Origin: Roseateles depolymerans
GTDB lineage: Bacteria > Pseudomonadota > Gammaproteobacteria > Burkholderiales > Burkholderiaceae_C
Reading direction: 5' to 3'
Assembly: GCF_003387155.1 (NCBI RefSeq)
Contig: NZ_QUMT01000001.1
Location: 821,066-885,065 of the forward strand
Length of the DNA: 64,000 nt
Shown here: one piece after another, positions 1 through 9,737 of the stretch
Layout: each line of letters starts with the position of its first letter
How positions within the stretch are numbered: the stretch's first letter is position 1
Notes under the pieces: model-generated
What the model saw: only the letters and a program-made list of their open reading frames with translations
What the model was told of the DNA's origin: nothing
The model's database searches: none
Position numbers and translations under genes: made by a program

Positions 1-10
1 CCGCTCTTAC

Positions 11-244
11 TTAGTTGGTGGGATGCGGCTTGTTGGACTTGCCTACTTGACCGCGTGTGCCCGCCCAGTAGCGCGAGGTGTCGGCACCAGGGCGGAATCG
101 GACTCCCAGCTCCAGGACCGCCAGCGTGGCAGGTTCGAAGGTCAGGGTCACCCAATTGCCGTCAGCGTCCCGGCCACGGATTTCGTAGCAGCCATCGTCG
201 ATGCGCAAGTTGTCGGTCGTGAGGGTTGGCCACTCCAGGTGCAA
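11..244 (-). CDS. hypothetical protein, possibly a C-terminal fragment
   Basis: A 77-residue frame that opens on TTG with a stop only two codons upstream and no ATG or GTG in frame. It may therefore be the 3' remnant of a longer gene. The composition looks protein-like (for example VTLTFEPATLAVLELG near residues 32-47) but I recognise no family. It lies in the less GC-rich accessory patch at the left edge, divergent from an Imm35-like gene. No ribosome-binding site is evident. The alternative is that it is non-coding. Confidence 0.35.
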   Translation of the reverse strand: MHLEWPTLTTDNLRIDDGCYEIRGRDADGNWVTLTFEPATLAVLELGVRFRPGADTSRYWAGTRGQVGKSNKPHPTN

Positions 245-391
245 TGGCTATGCGGTGCAATGGGTGCAGCGCTACGGGCGCCGCGCATTGACGCTGGCGG
301 CAACGCAATGGTTGGCGGCGCCTACGGCACATCAACAATGTGCTGTATAACCACCCGGTCGAGTGAACTTCCATTAGTTTCAGCCATTGCC

Positions 392-592
392 ATGATGACC
401 TTCGAAGAAGCTCGCCAGCGCGTCGCGAGTCAATTGGCGCAGTCCGAGGAGTTGCCGCCTGGCGATGAATGGGGGGTGATCGATTCAGCCACCGTCGAAA
501 AGCCTTGGGGATGGGTGATCTTCTATACGTCAAAGCTGTGGCAGGACACTGGCGAGATTCAGTACGCAGTTGCCGGCAACCCGCATGGTTAA
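392..592 (+). CDS. Imm35-like immunity protein, C-terminally truncated
   Basis: The 66-residue product reads MTFEEARQRV, then a GWVIFYTSK block, then QYAVAGNPHG and a TAA stop. The order helix, FGWVFFY-like strand, ALAGN-like turn matches the Imm35 family, small cytoplasmic immunity proteins that neutralise toxins of contact-dependent or T6SS effectors. Family members normally continue for another 25-30 residues after the AGN turn (a strand with a hydrophobic-Val-Asp pattern and a Gly turn), and these are missing here, so the gene looks truncated. Two adjacent ATGs (392 and 395) are possible starts. The open frame extends upstream to 23, but that part does not look like coding sequence. No toxin gene is adjacent within the window. 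Confidence 0.6.
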   Translation: MMTFEEARQRVASQLAQSEELPPGDEWGVIDSATVEKPWGWVIFYTSKLWQDTGEIQYAVAGNPHG

Positions 593-649
593 CCCATGCG
601 TGCAGCAAATTGCCTTCAGCGGGCGGGGCAGTCAAACTTTAGGGATAAG

Positions 650-1027
650 ATGACGTTGCGGAAACTACTGTCCATTTCGATCTTGATGTCGAGCGCTGGC
701 GTCGGCGCAACCCCTGCACCAGAACCCACGCTGGTTCCGCCGGTTGCCGCAAGTCAGGCTGAGGGTAGCTACGCGCAGCGCGTTCGTGCTGTGATCCTTC
801 CGTACATCCTTCTCCCAGATGACGTTGAAGGGAATCCTGTCGCAGAGATCCGAGTCTCCACCCGACCCAATGGCGAAGTGATCGACGCTGAGGTCATCGT
901 GAGCAGCGGCAGCGAAAGTTGGGATAAGTCGGTCCGAAGGGCAGTACTGAAAGCGAATCGAATGCCTCGCGATGTTGATGGGAAGGTGCCGTCTGTACTC
1001 ATCATCAGCTTCCGGCCTAAGCCGTGA
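650..1027 (+). CDS. secreted TonB/TolA C-terminal-domain-like protein
   Basis: A 125-residue protein with an N-terminal signal peptide (about residues 1-20, MTLRKLLSISILMSSAGVGA) followed by a short Pro-rich linker. The C-terminal domain (about 40-125) has the TonB/TolA C-terminal pattern: YAQRVRAVILPYI helix, AEIRVSTRPNGEVIDAEV strand pair, SGSESWDKSVRRAV helix and a closing VLIISFRPKP strand. It lacks the membrane anchor and long spacer of true TonB or TolA, so it is a free periplasmic version. The ATG at 650 is preceded by AGGGATAAG. The stop overlaps the left end of an attC-like site, the geometry expected of an integron gene cassette. Confidence 0.7.
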   Translation: MTLRKLLSISILMSSAGVGATPAPEPTLVPPVAASQAEGSYAQRVRAVILPYILLPDDVEGNPVAEIRVSTRPNGEVIDAEVIVSSGSESWDKSVRRAVLKANRMPRDVDGKVPSVLIISFRPKP

Positions 1028-1100
1028 GATTCGCGGCTGTGGCAGCTAAAACGTCGCTGCAGCGAAGGCATTTGCTGCCCGCTGATCTTCAAAGTTAGGC
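1015..1100 (+). mobile_element. integron attC-like recombination site
   Basis: GCCTAAG (1015-1021) and GTTAGGC (1094-1100) are complementary over six bases and match the outer R'' and R' boxes of attC sites. Between them, TGAGATTCGCGG pairs imperfectly with CCGCTGATCTTCA, GCAGC pairs with GCTGC, and a central CGCTGCAGCG closes the hairpin. The right end CTTCAAAGTTAGGC closely resembles canonical attC right ends. At 86 nt the length falls in the usual attC range (about 57-141). The left box overlaps the stop region of the preceding gene. No integrase gene is in the window. Only one convincing site was found. Confidence 0.55.
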
Positions 1101-1105
1101 GTCCC

Positions 1106-1495
1106 ATGCGACAAGGACCACCTAAGCAGCGCAACGTGCAGCAGCAGAATGCTGAAGTTGAGCGCCGGATTCGATCTGAGGCGACATTGGCGGCAGAACC
1201 CCTTGCCCGGAGCGCTGAGAACGGTTGGGGAAGGGAAAGGCATTCACTGGGGGACTTCCATCGTTGTCAATCTAAAAATTGACTTCCCCGGAATGCCTCA
1301 GCTTTTTGGACTCCTCGTTACGCAGGACGAGAGGTTCGTAAGTTTTGAACTAACCACCGACGCTACGCATGAGGTTATAGGGAAGGTCTGCAAAACCCGT
1401 TCGACAGCCTCAGCCGAGCTCGCCGTGAGGTCAGGCGCGGTCCACTGGGCGACCGGCGATCTGGCTCGCCGCGAAGCTCACGTCAGCGTTCAAGA
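1106..1495 (+). pseudogene. possible broken cassette gene after attC
   Basis: Six bases after the attC right box an ATG opens a frame (MRQGPPKQRNVQQQNAEVER...) that stops near 1284. In another frame, from about 1245, a protein-like stretch follows (VVNLKIDFPGMPQLFG, then FVSFELTTDATHEVIGKV) and runs into the 3' end of the convergent gene. The simplest reading is one gene broken by a frameshift between about 1200 and 1260, but I recognise no family and either part could be spurious. Confidence 0.25.
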
Positions 1496-2164
1496 TCACT
1501 TGCCAGCGCGGGCTTTCGCACAGGCCCGATGCAATTCAGGGTCCGTGCTCGCTTCGTCCACTTGCAGGATTTGCTGGCACAGCGTTTGAAACAGATCGTC
1601 AAATGCTCTTTCAACTGCTGCACCTCCGTCGCTGGTTAGCGGTTCGAGTAATTTGGCTTTCGCAGCGCTATAGGGAAGGCGCAATTTGCCGCGATGGTAT
1701 ATGACCTGGTTGTTCCTTATCTCAGCCAACCACTCAACGCATCTTGGCGTCAGCGGGGCATTAGACGAAGGGCGGCTTATCACAAAGCTGGTAACGGTGA
1801 CAAGCCATTCACTGCCAACCACCAATGATTCGATGGGCAGGAAGTCGATTTTCCCACTTGTGGTGATCTGTTCTATCGGTGGAACATCTATCTCGAATTT
1901 CTTTCGATAGAGTTCCGCCATATCGTCGTAGACGACGTCAATGACCTTGAAGTCAAGCGAACAGTACATGCCGCTGCAGTTCTTCGCCTGCAGCTGTCCG
2001 CGAAACGGAAAGAGTCCATCACTTGCATTGAGGTCGCTCTTGACAATCGGTAGAAATGCCGTCTTTCCCAGCTCCATGATGTCTTTGCTATTGCAGTCGG
2101 CCATTGCGAGAACGGGAAACATGGCAACAACGGCAAAGAGCTTGGGCAATGTAGTGCGCAACAT
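1496..2164 (-). CDS. secreted protein of unknown function
   Basis: A 222-residue protein starting MLRTTLPKLFAVVAMFPVLAMA-DC, a clear Sec signal peptide (cleavage after about residue 21, AMA-D). The frame extends 29 codons further upstream, but that region is Arg/Ser-rich and would bury the signal peptide, so the ATG at 2164 is chosen. The mature part has about six Cys residues and alternating strands (KIDFLPIESLVVGSEWLVTV near the middle). No family is recognised. It is convergent with the cassette-like region to its left, and its GC content is lower than that of the following core genes. Confidence 0.6.
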   Translation of the reverse strand: MLRTTLPKLFAVVAMFPVLAMADCNSKDIMELGKTAFLPIVKSDLNASDGLFPFRGQLQAKNCSGMYCSLDFKVIDVVYDDMAELYRKKFEIDVPPIEQITTSGKIDFLPIESLVVGSEWLVTVTSFVISRPSSNAPLTPRCVEWLAEIRNNQVIYHRGKLRLPYSAAKAKLLEPLTSDGGAAVERAFDDLFQTLCQQILQVDEASTDPELHRACAKARAGK

Positions 2165-2420
2165 AGAGCGGCCTGAAGTTCGAAGTGAGGCGGGACCGAC
2201 TGCGAGGTTCGCCGCGCGCCGGAAGGAGGACGGGTCAATGGCCCCTTTCATGGTCCCAATGTTAACTTTGAGCTGTTAGCGCTCATCGTCCTCATGCAAA
2301 AGACGCGCAAAACGCACGCTTGAATGTTGCATCGCAGCTCATGCGCCGGCTGGACGACGATGTCGGCTGCCTCTGTTCGAACGAGGCTGCGGCAGCCTGC
2401 CGCCGCGGCCCACTTCCCCG

Positions 2421-3572
2421 CTACTCCGGAAACGTCCCCGGCAGCAAAATACTCCGATCCACCGCCGTCAACTGCCGGTGCCCGCAGAACGCCATCGTCA
2501 GATCCAGCTCCCGGTGGATGATCTCCAGCGCCTTCGTGACCCCGGGCCGCCCCATAGCGCCGAGCCCATACAGAAACGCACGCCCGATGTAGGTGCCTTT
2601 CGCCCCCAGCGCCCACGCCTTCAGCACATCCTGCCCCGAGCGAATGCCGCCATCCAGATGCACCTCGATCTGGTCCCCCACCGCCTCCACGATGCGCGGC
2701 AGCGCGCGAATGCTCGATTCCGCCCCATCCAGCTGACGCCCGCCATGGTTGCTCACGATCAGCGCATCCGCGCCGGTCTTCGCCGCCAGCCGCGCATCTT
2801 CCTCATCGATGATGCCCTTGATGATCAGCTTGCCGCCCCAGCGGTCGCGGATCCATTGCACGTCGTCCCAACTGAGCTGCGGGTCGAACTGCTTGGCCGT
2901 CCACTCGGACAGCGACCCCATGTTCTCCACCCCCTTCACATGCCCGACGATGTTGCCGAACTGACGCCGTGACGTGCCCAGCATCCCCATGCACCACCGC
3001 GGCTTGGTGGCCATGTTGACCAGATTCGCCAGCGTGAGCTTCGGCGGCGCGGACAGACCATTGCGCAGGTCCTTGTGGCGCTGACCCAGGATCTGCAAGT
3101 CCAGCGTCAGCACCAGCGCCCCGCAGCGCGCGGCCTTGGCCCGGTCGATCAGGCTGTTGATGAACCCCCGGTCCCGCATCACGTAGAGCTGGAACCAGAA
3201 CGGCGCCTTGGTGTGGGCGGCCACGTCCTCGATGGAGCAGATGCTCATCGTGGACAGCGTGAACGGCACCCCAAAGGCCTCCGCCGCCTGCGCCGCCAGG
3301 ATCTCGCCATCTGCATGCTGCATGCCGGTGAGCCCCGTAGGCGCCAGCGCCACCGGCATGGCCACCGGCCGGCCGATCATCTCGGTGGCGGTGCTGCGGT
3401 TTTCCATGTTCACCGCCACCCGCTGGCGCAGCTTGATCGACTGGAAGTCGGACTCGTTGGCGCGGTAGGTGCTCTCGGTCCAGGAGCCGGAGTCCGCATA
3501 GTCGTAGAACATGCGGGGGACACGCCGCTGCGCCAATTGGCGCAGGTCTTCGATGCAGGTGATGACGCTCAT
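2421..3572 (-). CDS. lldD: FMN-dependent alpha-hydroxy-acid dehydrogenase (L-lactate dehydrogenase type)
   Basis: A 383-residue protein, the length usual for LldD (about 380), covering the whole FMN-dependent alpha-hydroxy-acid dehydrogenase fold. The N-terminal [15 protein letters not shown] motif, LAPTGLTGM, the FMN-binding FQLYV strand, KGI and the active-site [11 protein letters not shown] (catalytic His and substrate-binding Arg) are present, then [13 protein letters not shown]. It oxidises L-lactate or a related 2-hydroxy acid to the 2-oxo acid and passes electrons to the respiratory chain at the inner membrane. The frame stays open far upstream, but the ATG at 3572 matches the family start ([14 protein letters not shown]). 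Glycolate or mandelate oxidation cannot be excluded. Confidence 0.88.
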   Translation of the reverse strand: MSVITCIEDLRQLAQRRVPRMFYDYADSGSWTESTYRANESDFQSIKLRQRVAVNMENRSTATEMIGRPVAMPVALAPTGLTGMQHADGEILAAQAAEAFGVPFTLSTMSICSIEDVAAHTKAPFWFQLYVMRDRGFINSLIDRAKAARCGALVLTLDLQILGQRHKDLRNGLSAPPKLTLANLVNMATKPRWCMGMLGTSRRQFGNIVGHVKGVENMGSLSEWTAKQFDPQLSWDDVQWIRDRWGGKLIIKGIIDEEDARLAAKTGADALIVSNHGGRQLDGAESSIRALPRIVEAVGDQIEVHLDGGIRSGQDVLKAWALGAKGTYIGRAFLYGLGAMGRPGVTKALEIIHRELDLTMAFCGHRQLTAVDRSILLPGTFPE

Positions 3573-3656
3573 GCCGCCGATGCTAGGACTTTTGACCGCG
3601 GTCGGGGAGAGGCGTTTGTGCGGAGCGTGCGAGGCGTCGTCCTTTACAGTTGCGGG

Positions 3657-4160
3657 ATGATCAAACCGCAAGAGGTGCCCCCGCCGCAGGACGCCACCCA
3701 GGTTGCCGCCCGGGTCGCCGCACGGCCGCACTGGCGTCGCTGGCCGTGGATGCTGGCGGGCGGGTTGAGCCTCTTGCTGGGCATCATCGGCATCGTGCTG
3801 CCGCTGCTGCCCACGACGCCGTTCGTGCTGCTGGCGGCATTCTGTTTCGCCCGGGGCAGCGAGCGCTGCGAGACCTGGCTGCTGACCCACCCCCGCTTCG
3901 GTCCGATGGTCCGGCAATGGCGCGCCACCCGGGCCATCCCGCTGCGAGCCAAGCAGATGGCCTGGGGCATGATGGCCGTCAGCTCGCTGATCTCTGCGTG
4001 GCTGATGCCGGTGCTGCCTTGGTTACCGGCGCTGGTTTGTCTGTGCGTCGGCGTGTGGATGTGGAGGCTGCCAACTGCGGTGCCGACCGCACCCACCGCA
4101 CCCACCGCACCCACCGCACCCACCGCACCGAACCCAAGCACGCCGCCCGACGGCGAGTGA
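3657..4160 (+). CDS. YbaN/DUF454 family inner-membrane protein
   Basis: A 167-residue protein with a soluble N-terminus and membrane segments at about residues 31-60 ([25 protein letters not shown] region) and 100-135. [24 protein letters not shown] and the following HPRFGPM are hallmarks of the DUF454/YbaN family, whose function is unknown. The tail is an Ala-Pro-Thr repeat encoded by four exact copies of a 9-bp unit, beyond the usual family end. It is divergent from lldD with 84 bp between the starts. The ATG at 3657 is preceded by a weak GCGGG. Confidence 0.8.
   Translation: MIKPQEVPPPQDATQVAARVAARPHWRRWPWMLAGGLSLLLGIIGIVLPLLPTTPFVLLAAFCFARGSERCETWLLTHPRFGPMVRQWRATRAIPLRAKQMAWGMMAVSSLISAWLMPVLPWLPALVCLCVGVWMWRLPTAVPTAPTAPTAPTAPTAPNPSTPPDGE
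4089..4130 (+). repeat. 9-bp tandem repeat (GCACCCACC), four copies plus a partial
   Basis: Four perfect copies of GCACCCACC (4089-4124) and a partial fifth, in frame within the 3' end of the YbaN-like gene, encoding Ala-Pro-Thr repeats. A 9-bp unit changes length without breaking the frame, so copy number could vary between strains. Confidence 0.9.
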
Positions 4161-4178
4161 CCCGCCGCGATCACGCAC

Positions 4179-5432
4179 TCATTCAAACAGCGGCAAAGTC
4201 TCCGGCACCGGTCCAGCCGCCTGCGGCGCTCCCGCATTGCTGCCCGCGCCTCGCTTGCCGCGCCGCCCGGGTTCCTCCGCACCAGGCCGGCTGAGCTTCC
4301 CGACCCGCACACCCAGCAGCCGCAGCCGCTGCGTCAGGTCCACCCGCTTGAGGCACTGGCCGGCGGCATGGCGGATGGACGCCGCATCCTGCACCGGCGC
4401 GTCCAGCGTCAGGTCTCGCGTCACCGTCCGGAAGCCTTCAAAACGCAGCTTGATGCCGATGGTCCGCCCCTGGTAGCCCTTGCGCTGCAGGTCCGACGCC
4501 AGTTGCTCACACAGCGCGGTGAAGATGGCGGACAGCTCGGCCCGGTCTCGCTTGGCATGCAGGTCCCGCTCGAAGGTCGTCTCGCGGCTGATGGACACCG
4601 GCTCGCTGTAGGTCACCACCGGCCGGTCATCCAGCCCCCAGGCGGCCTGATGCAGCCAGACGCTGTAACCCGGCCCGAAATGCTGCGACAGCAGCTCTTG
4701 CGGCGCCTGCGCCAGTTGCCCCACCGTCTCGATGCCCAGCTCATTCAGCCGCGCCCCCGCCTTGGGGCCGATGCCGTTGATGCGCCGCACCGGCAGCGGC
4801 CAGATGCGGGTGGGCAGATCGTCCATGGTGAGCACGGTGAGCCCGTCGGGCTTGTCCAGCTCCGAAGCGATCTTGGACAACAGCTTGTTGGGCGTCACAC
4901 CAATCGAGCAGGTGAGGCCGGTCGCGCTGAACACTGAATTCTTGATCTCCCGGGCCACCGATCGCACGCCGCCCAGCGGGTCGTGGCCGACCGCGTCCCG
5001 CACGCCGGGCACGTCGGTCAGGTCGATGTAGATCTCGTCGATGCCGCGGTCCTCGACGACCGGCGCAATCTCTCTCACAGCGGCCTTGAACAGCCGGGAG
5101 TAGTGGCGGTAAGAATCAAAGTCCGCCGGCAGCAGGATGGCCTGGGGCGCCAGCAGCGCGGCCTTCATCAACCCCATGGCGGAGAACACCCCCAGCGCAC
5201 GCGCCGGATAGGTGGAGGTGGTGACCACGCCGCGGCCGGTGTAGTCCTGGAGCTTGTGGAACTCGCGCGTGCCGTCCGGCCGCAATTGCGGGGTGTGGGC
5301 GCGACGTCCGCCCACCACCACCGGCAGGCCCTTGAGCTCCGGATAACGCAGCAGCTCCACGGACGCATAGAAGGCGTCCATGTCCAGATGGGCGATCAGG
5401 CGATCGGGCAGCGATGGCGTCGAATCAGCCAT
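4179..5432 (-). CDS. dinB: DNA polymerase IV (Y-family)
   Basis: A 417-residue error-prone translesion polymerase. The catalytic motif HLDMDAFYASVE is near residue 16, GIDEIYIDLT supplies the second carboxylate pair, GVTPNKLLSKIAS and the KPDGLT block follow, then the helix-hairpin-helix RRINGIGPKA and a little-finger domain. It ends in LPLFE, matching the usual beta-clamp-binding Q/LPLF-type tail. The length is slightly above E. coli DinB (351) because of a Gly/Ala-rich linker before that tail. The ATG at 5432 is preferred over 5450 because MADSTPSLPDR lies closer to the family start. No LexA box was recognised. Confidence 0.93.
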   Translation of the reverse strand: MADSTPSLPDRLIAHLDMDAFYASVELLRYPELKGLPVVVGGRRAHTPQLRPDGTREFHKLQDYTGRGVVTTSTYPARALGVFSAMGLMKAALLAPQAILLPADFDSYRHYSRLFKAAVREIAPVVEDRGIDEIYIDLTDVPGVRDAVGHDPLGGVRSVAREIKNSVFSATGLTCSIGVTPNKLLSKIASELDKPDGLTVLTMDDLPTRIWPLPVRRINGIGPKAGARLNELGIETVGQLAQAPQELLSQHFGPGYSVWLHQAAWGLDDRPVVTYSEPVSISRETTFERDLHAKRDRAELSAIFTALCEQLASDLQRKGYQGRTIGIKLRFEGFRTVTRDLTLDAPVQDAASIRHAAGQCLKRVDLTQRLRLLGVRVGKLSRPGAEEPGRRGKRGAGSNAGAPQAAGPVPETLPLFE

Positions 5433-5533
5433 GACGCATTGTGGCGGCACAGAGGGCAGAGGCTGTCAGCAGGGGCCAAGAGCCGGCTCCCGTGGCTACT
5501 ACCTGCGGCCATCGGCCGACTGCGTGAAGCGGC

Positions 5534-6016
5534 TCAGTGCCCGCAGCTGGAACTGCCGCAACCGCCGCCGGCCGTGGCGCCTTCCAGGGCCGGTTCTTTC
5601 ACTTCCCCGGTGGCCGGATCAAAACCCCGCTGCTGCATGGTGTAGACCAGGGCTGCATCCATCATTTCGGCGTGGCCGGGGAACCACTGCGCCAGTTCCT
5701 GGCGCACGATGGGCATCGGCTCGCGGTCGCCCAGTTCCTCGGCGTAGCGCACCACTTCCCGCATCACGTTCAGCACCATGGCGTGCTGGCTGCTGTGGCA
5801 GTTCTCCGGCTCGAAACCGGTGGCGGCCATCCAGCGCTCTTCCATCGCGAAGTGCTCTTCGGTGTGGGCCAGCAGCGCCTTGAAGGCGGGCAGTGCGTCT
5901 TCGCCGCGGTCCAGCGTGTCGCCGAAGCGGTTGAGCAGGTCCACGAATTCCTCGTGGGTGTGGTCCAGCTCCGGTTGGTTCAATACCAGGGTGTCCGACC
6001 AGTCCAGGGTGCTCAT
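5534..6016 (-). CDS. bacteriohemerythrin with a Gly/Cys-rich tail
   Basis: A 160-residue single-domain hemerythrin. The di-iron ligands appear in order: His in LDHTHEEF (about 20), His and Glu in HTEEHFAMEERW (about 57-65), His in CHSSQH (about 80), and the His...Asp pair in WFPGHAEMMD (about 118-123). Such proteins bind O2 reversibly and serve in oxygen storage, delivery or sensing, often in motile microaerophiles. Odd feature: a Gly/Ser/Cys-rich tail ending GGGCGSSSCGH, absent from typical hemerythrins. The start at 6016 is set by a GAGGA motif seven bases upstream. Confidence 0.88.
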   Translation of the reverse strand: MSTLDWSDTLVLNQPELDHTHEEFVDLLNRFGDTLDRGEDALPAFKALLAHTEEHFAMEERWMAATGFEPENCHSSQHAMVLNVMREVVRYAEELGDREPMPIVRQELAQWFPGHAEMMDAALVYTMQQRGFDPATGEVKEPALEGATAGGGCGSSSCGH

Positions 6017-6136
6017 GGGGATGTCCTCGCTAGATAGGGGCGATTGCCGTGGCAATCGCGATGATGGGGCGACGGGGCGGCGTCATGGGAGTCGCGGGCT
6101 TTAATGGCTTCACGGCTTCACGGCACCTTGCCCCTC

Positions 6137-7546
<1,410 letters not shown>

Positions 7547-7766
7547 CGCGGACTCAGCGGACGGACAGTAACTTCGGAGCAAGTCGTAACCGGCCTTCGT
7601 CCTCGCGCGGCGCCGGTGCACCCCTGGCCGGCCGGGAGGGCGCGGGGCGGGGGATCGGAAGCGCGGCGGGTGAGCGGTCTGTCACGTCTTGTGGCGAACC
7701 GGGCGGCCAGCGGCAACCCGGTGGGAGAGAATGCGCACGATTCTAAAGGGCGAGGACCAAGACCCC

Positions 7767-8873
7767 ATGGCCGATCGGGCGCATCCCCCAACACGCGCAC
7801 AACAGTCTCAGGCGGCACCCTCCACACAGGCGGCCTGGGAGGACACGCGGCTGGAAACCCGGCCGATGCCGCCCACCCCGCTGATCGACCCGCGCCGCCG
7901 GTTTGACGTGTGCCATGTGGGACTGGTGCTGCGGGCCGTGCTGGGCGTGCAGTTGGTGCAGGCCCTGGGCCTGGCCATGGCGCATGAGACGCTGGTGGGA
8001 TGGGCCTGGGCGATGGGCACGGGCACCGTGGCGTCGATGACGGCGCTGCTGTCCTGGCTGTTGATCGTCTGCGGCCTCAAGCACCTGCTGGCCCGGCTGC
8101 CGCAGTTCGCGCAGTGGGGGCTGCCCATCGCCTTGGGCGCCGCCTGCGCCCATCTGGGCACCGGGCTGTTGGTGCTGCTGGGGGTGGACCTGCTGACACC
8201 GCTGCAGCGCGTTGGCGCCGCGGGTTTTGGTGCCCTGGGCGCTGGCTTGCTGCTGTTCTGGTTGATGTTGCGCGAACGCGCTCAAGCGCCGGCCGAGGCC
8301 CTGGCCCGGTTGGTGGAACTGCAGTCGCGCATCCGGCCGCACTTTCTGTTCAACACGCTGAATACGGCCATCGCGCTGGTGCGCGTCGATCCGTCCCGGG
8401 CCGAGGAGGTGTTGGAAGACCTGGCCGAGCTGTTCCGGGTGGCACTGGCCGACACGGGCCCGCGCACGGAAGGCGTGCCGCTGTCCCAGGAAGTGGACCT
8501 GGCGCGGCGTTACCTCGCCATTGAGCAACTGCGCTTTGGCGAGCGGCTGCGCATCGACTGGCAGATTGATCCGCACGGCAATGATGTGCGCGTGCCGCCG
8601 CTGCTGCTGCAGCCGCTGGTGGAGAACGCGGTGCGCCACGGGGTGGAGCCCAACGACCGCGGCGGGGACGTGAGCATCCTCACCCGCGTGCGCGGCAGCG
8701 AGGTGGAGATCCGGGTGGTCAACACCGTGGGCGCCCCGGCGCGCACTCGCGGTCATGGGCTGGCCTTGAAGAATGTGAAGCAGCGCCTGCGGCTGATGCA
8801 TGACGTCGCGGCGCGTATCGAGGTGGCCCCGTCGCCCACCCGTTTCATGGTGCGGATCCTGCTGCCGCGCTGA
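7767..8873 (+). CDS. LytS/AlgZ-type sensor histidine kinase
   Basis: A 368-residue membrane kinase. It has a short N-terminal tail, about four hydrophobic segments (residues 40-170), then the His_kinase domain with the phosphoacceptor motif RIRPHFLFNTLNTAI, PLLLQPLVENAVRHGVEP (N box) and an ATP-binding end with GHGLALKNVKQRL (G box). This is the AlgZ/FimS architecture and it pairs with the LytTR regulator 29 bp downstream. The start is uncertain: ATG at 7731 has a better GGGAGAGA upstream, while 7767 gives a shorter tail. The signal sensed is unknown; in relatives these pairs control exopolysaccharide or motility genes. Confidence 0.85.
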   Translation: MADRAHPPTRAQQSQAAPSTQAAWEDTRLETRPMPPTPLIDPRRRFDVCHVGLVLRAVLGVQLVQALGLAMAHETLVGWAWAMGTGTVASMTALLSWLLIVCGLKHLLARLPQFAQWGLPIALGAACAHLGTGLLVLLGVDLLTPLQRVGAAGFGALGAGLLLFWLMLRERAQAPAEALARLVELQSRIRPHFLFNTLNTAIALVRVDPSRAEEVLEDLAELFRVALADTGPRTEGVPLSQEVDLARRYLAIEQLRFGERLRIDWQIDPHGNDVRVPPLLLQPLVENAVRHGVEPNDRGGDVSILTRVRGSEVEIRVVNTVGAPARTRGHGLALKNVKQRLRLMHDVAARIEVAPSPTRFMVRILLPR

Positions 8874-8902
8874 GTGTTTTGGCTGATCGAACAGGGAACG
8901 AC

Positions 8903-9709
8903 ATGCTGACCCAACCGACGCTGAAGGTGCTGATCGTGGACGACGAGCCGCTGGCGCGGCTGCGGCTTCGCGGCCTGGTGGAGGCCAACGCAGAGCCACG
9001 CGCCGAAGTGGCGGCCGAGGCGGCCAGCGGTGAGCAGGCCCTGACCTGGCTGCGGGACCATGCCTGCGACCTGATCTTGCTGGATGTGCAGATGCCGGGC
9101 CTGGACGGGCTGGGGCTGGCGCAGGCGCTGATGGGGCGTCCCCTGGCACCGGCCATTGTGTTCGTGACGGCGCATGCCCAGCACGCCCTGCAGGCCTTCG
9201 AGCTGGAAGCGCTGGACTACCTGACCAAGCCGGTGCGGCGTGAGCGGCTGCAGGCCAGCCTGGCGCGCGCGGCGCAGCGGCTGGTGGAGCGTGCAGCGGC
9301 CCAGTCCCGGAATCCGCAAGAGGCGCCGCCGGCGGACGACGGGCCGGTGATCAACATCACCGAGCGCGGACGGCTGCTGCGCGTGCCGCTGGCCGAGGTG
9401 CTGTATTTCAAGGCGGAGCTCAAGTACCTGACGCTGCGCACCGCCACCCACAGCCATGTGATGGACGGGTCCCTGACCGATCTTGAGCAGCGCCTGGGCG
9501 ACCGCTTCCTGCGTGTGCATCGCAATGCGCTGGTGGCCAAGGCCGCGGTGCGGGAACTGGAGCGGCACGTGCCCACGGTGGGGGACGGCGACGGGGAAGC
9601 GGGAGGGGAGTTGGGCTGGGCCGTGCGGGTGGCCCATGTCAATGAATGGCTGGCCGTGTCACGCCGCCAGGTCGCCGCCGTGAGGGAGGCGCTCGCCGGG
9701 CAGCGCTGA
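8903..9709 (+). CDS. algR: LytTR-family response regulator (AlgR-like)
   Basis: A 268-residue regulator with an N-terminal receiver (VLIVDDEPLARLRLR; phospho-Asp in LILLDVQMPGLDG at about 57; Thr in VFVTAHAQHA; Lys in DYLTKPV), a charged linker, and a C-terminal LytTR DNA-binding domain (about 150-265, with VLYFKAELKYLTLRT and FLRVHRNALVAKAAVREL). It is the partner of the upstream kinase. An ATG at 8903 preceded by AGGGAAC is chosen over an in-frame TTG at 8879. An insertion rich in Gly/Asp (about 230-245) interrupts the last LytTR strands. The symbol reflects the AlgZ/AlgR arrangement, not proven function. Confidence 0.83.
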   Translation: MLTQPTLKVLIVDDEPLARLRLRGLVEANAEPRAEVAAEAASGEQALTWLRDHACDLILLDVQMPGLDGLGLAQALMGRPLAPAIVFVTAHAQHALQAFELEALDYLTKPVRRERLQASLARAAQRLVERAAAQSRNPQEAPPADDGPVINITERGRLLRVPLAEVLYFKAELKYLTLRTATHSHVMDGSLTDLEQRLGDRFLRVHRNALVAKAAVRELERHVPTVGDGDGEAGGELGWAVRVAHVNEWLAVSRRQVAAVREALAGQR

Positions 9710-9737
9710 GCTGCCACGGCGGTTCCCATTCGGCGCC

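Noticed and set aside
588-645. A possible second attC site (GTTAAC...CAAACTTTAGGG)
   Set aside because: The right end resembles TCAAACGTTAGGC but with two mismatches, and the interior arms do not pair, so it is not convincing.
2421-3917. A longer lldD product of 498 residues
   Set aside because: The extra N-terminal segment is Arg/Gln/His-rich and overlaps the divergent YbaN-like gene; the family start is at 3572.
4089-4130. Tandem repeats considered as a CRISPR array
   Set aside because: Units are 9 bp with no spacers and lie in frame inside a coding gene.
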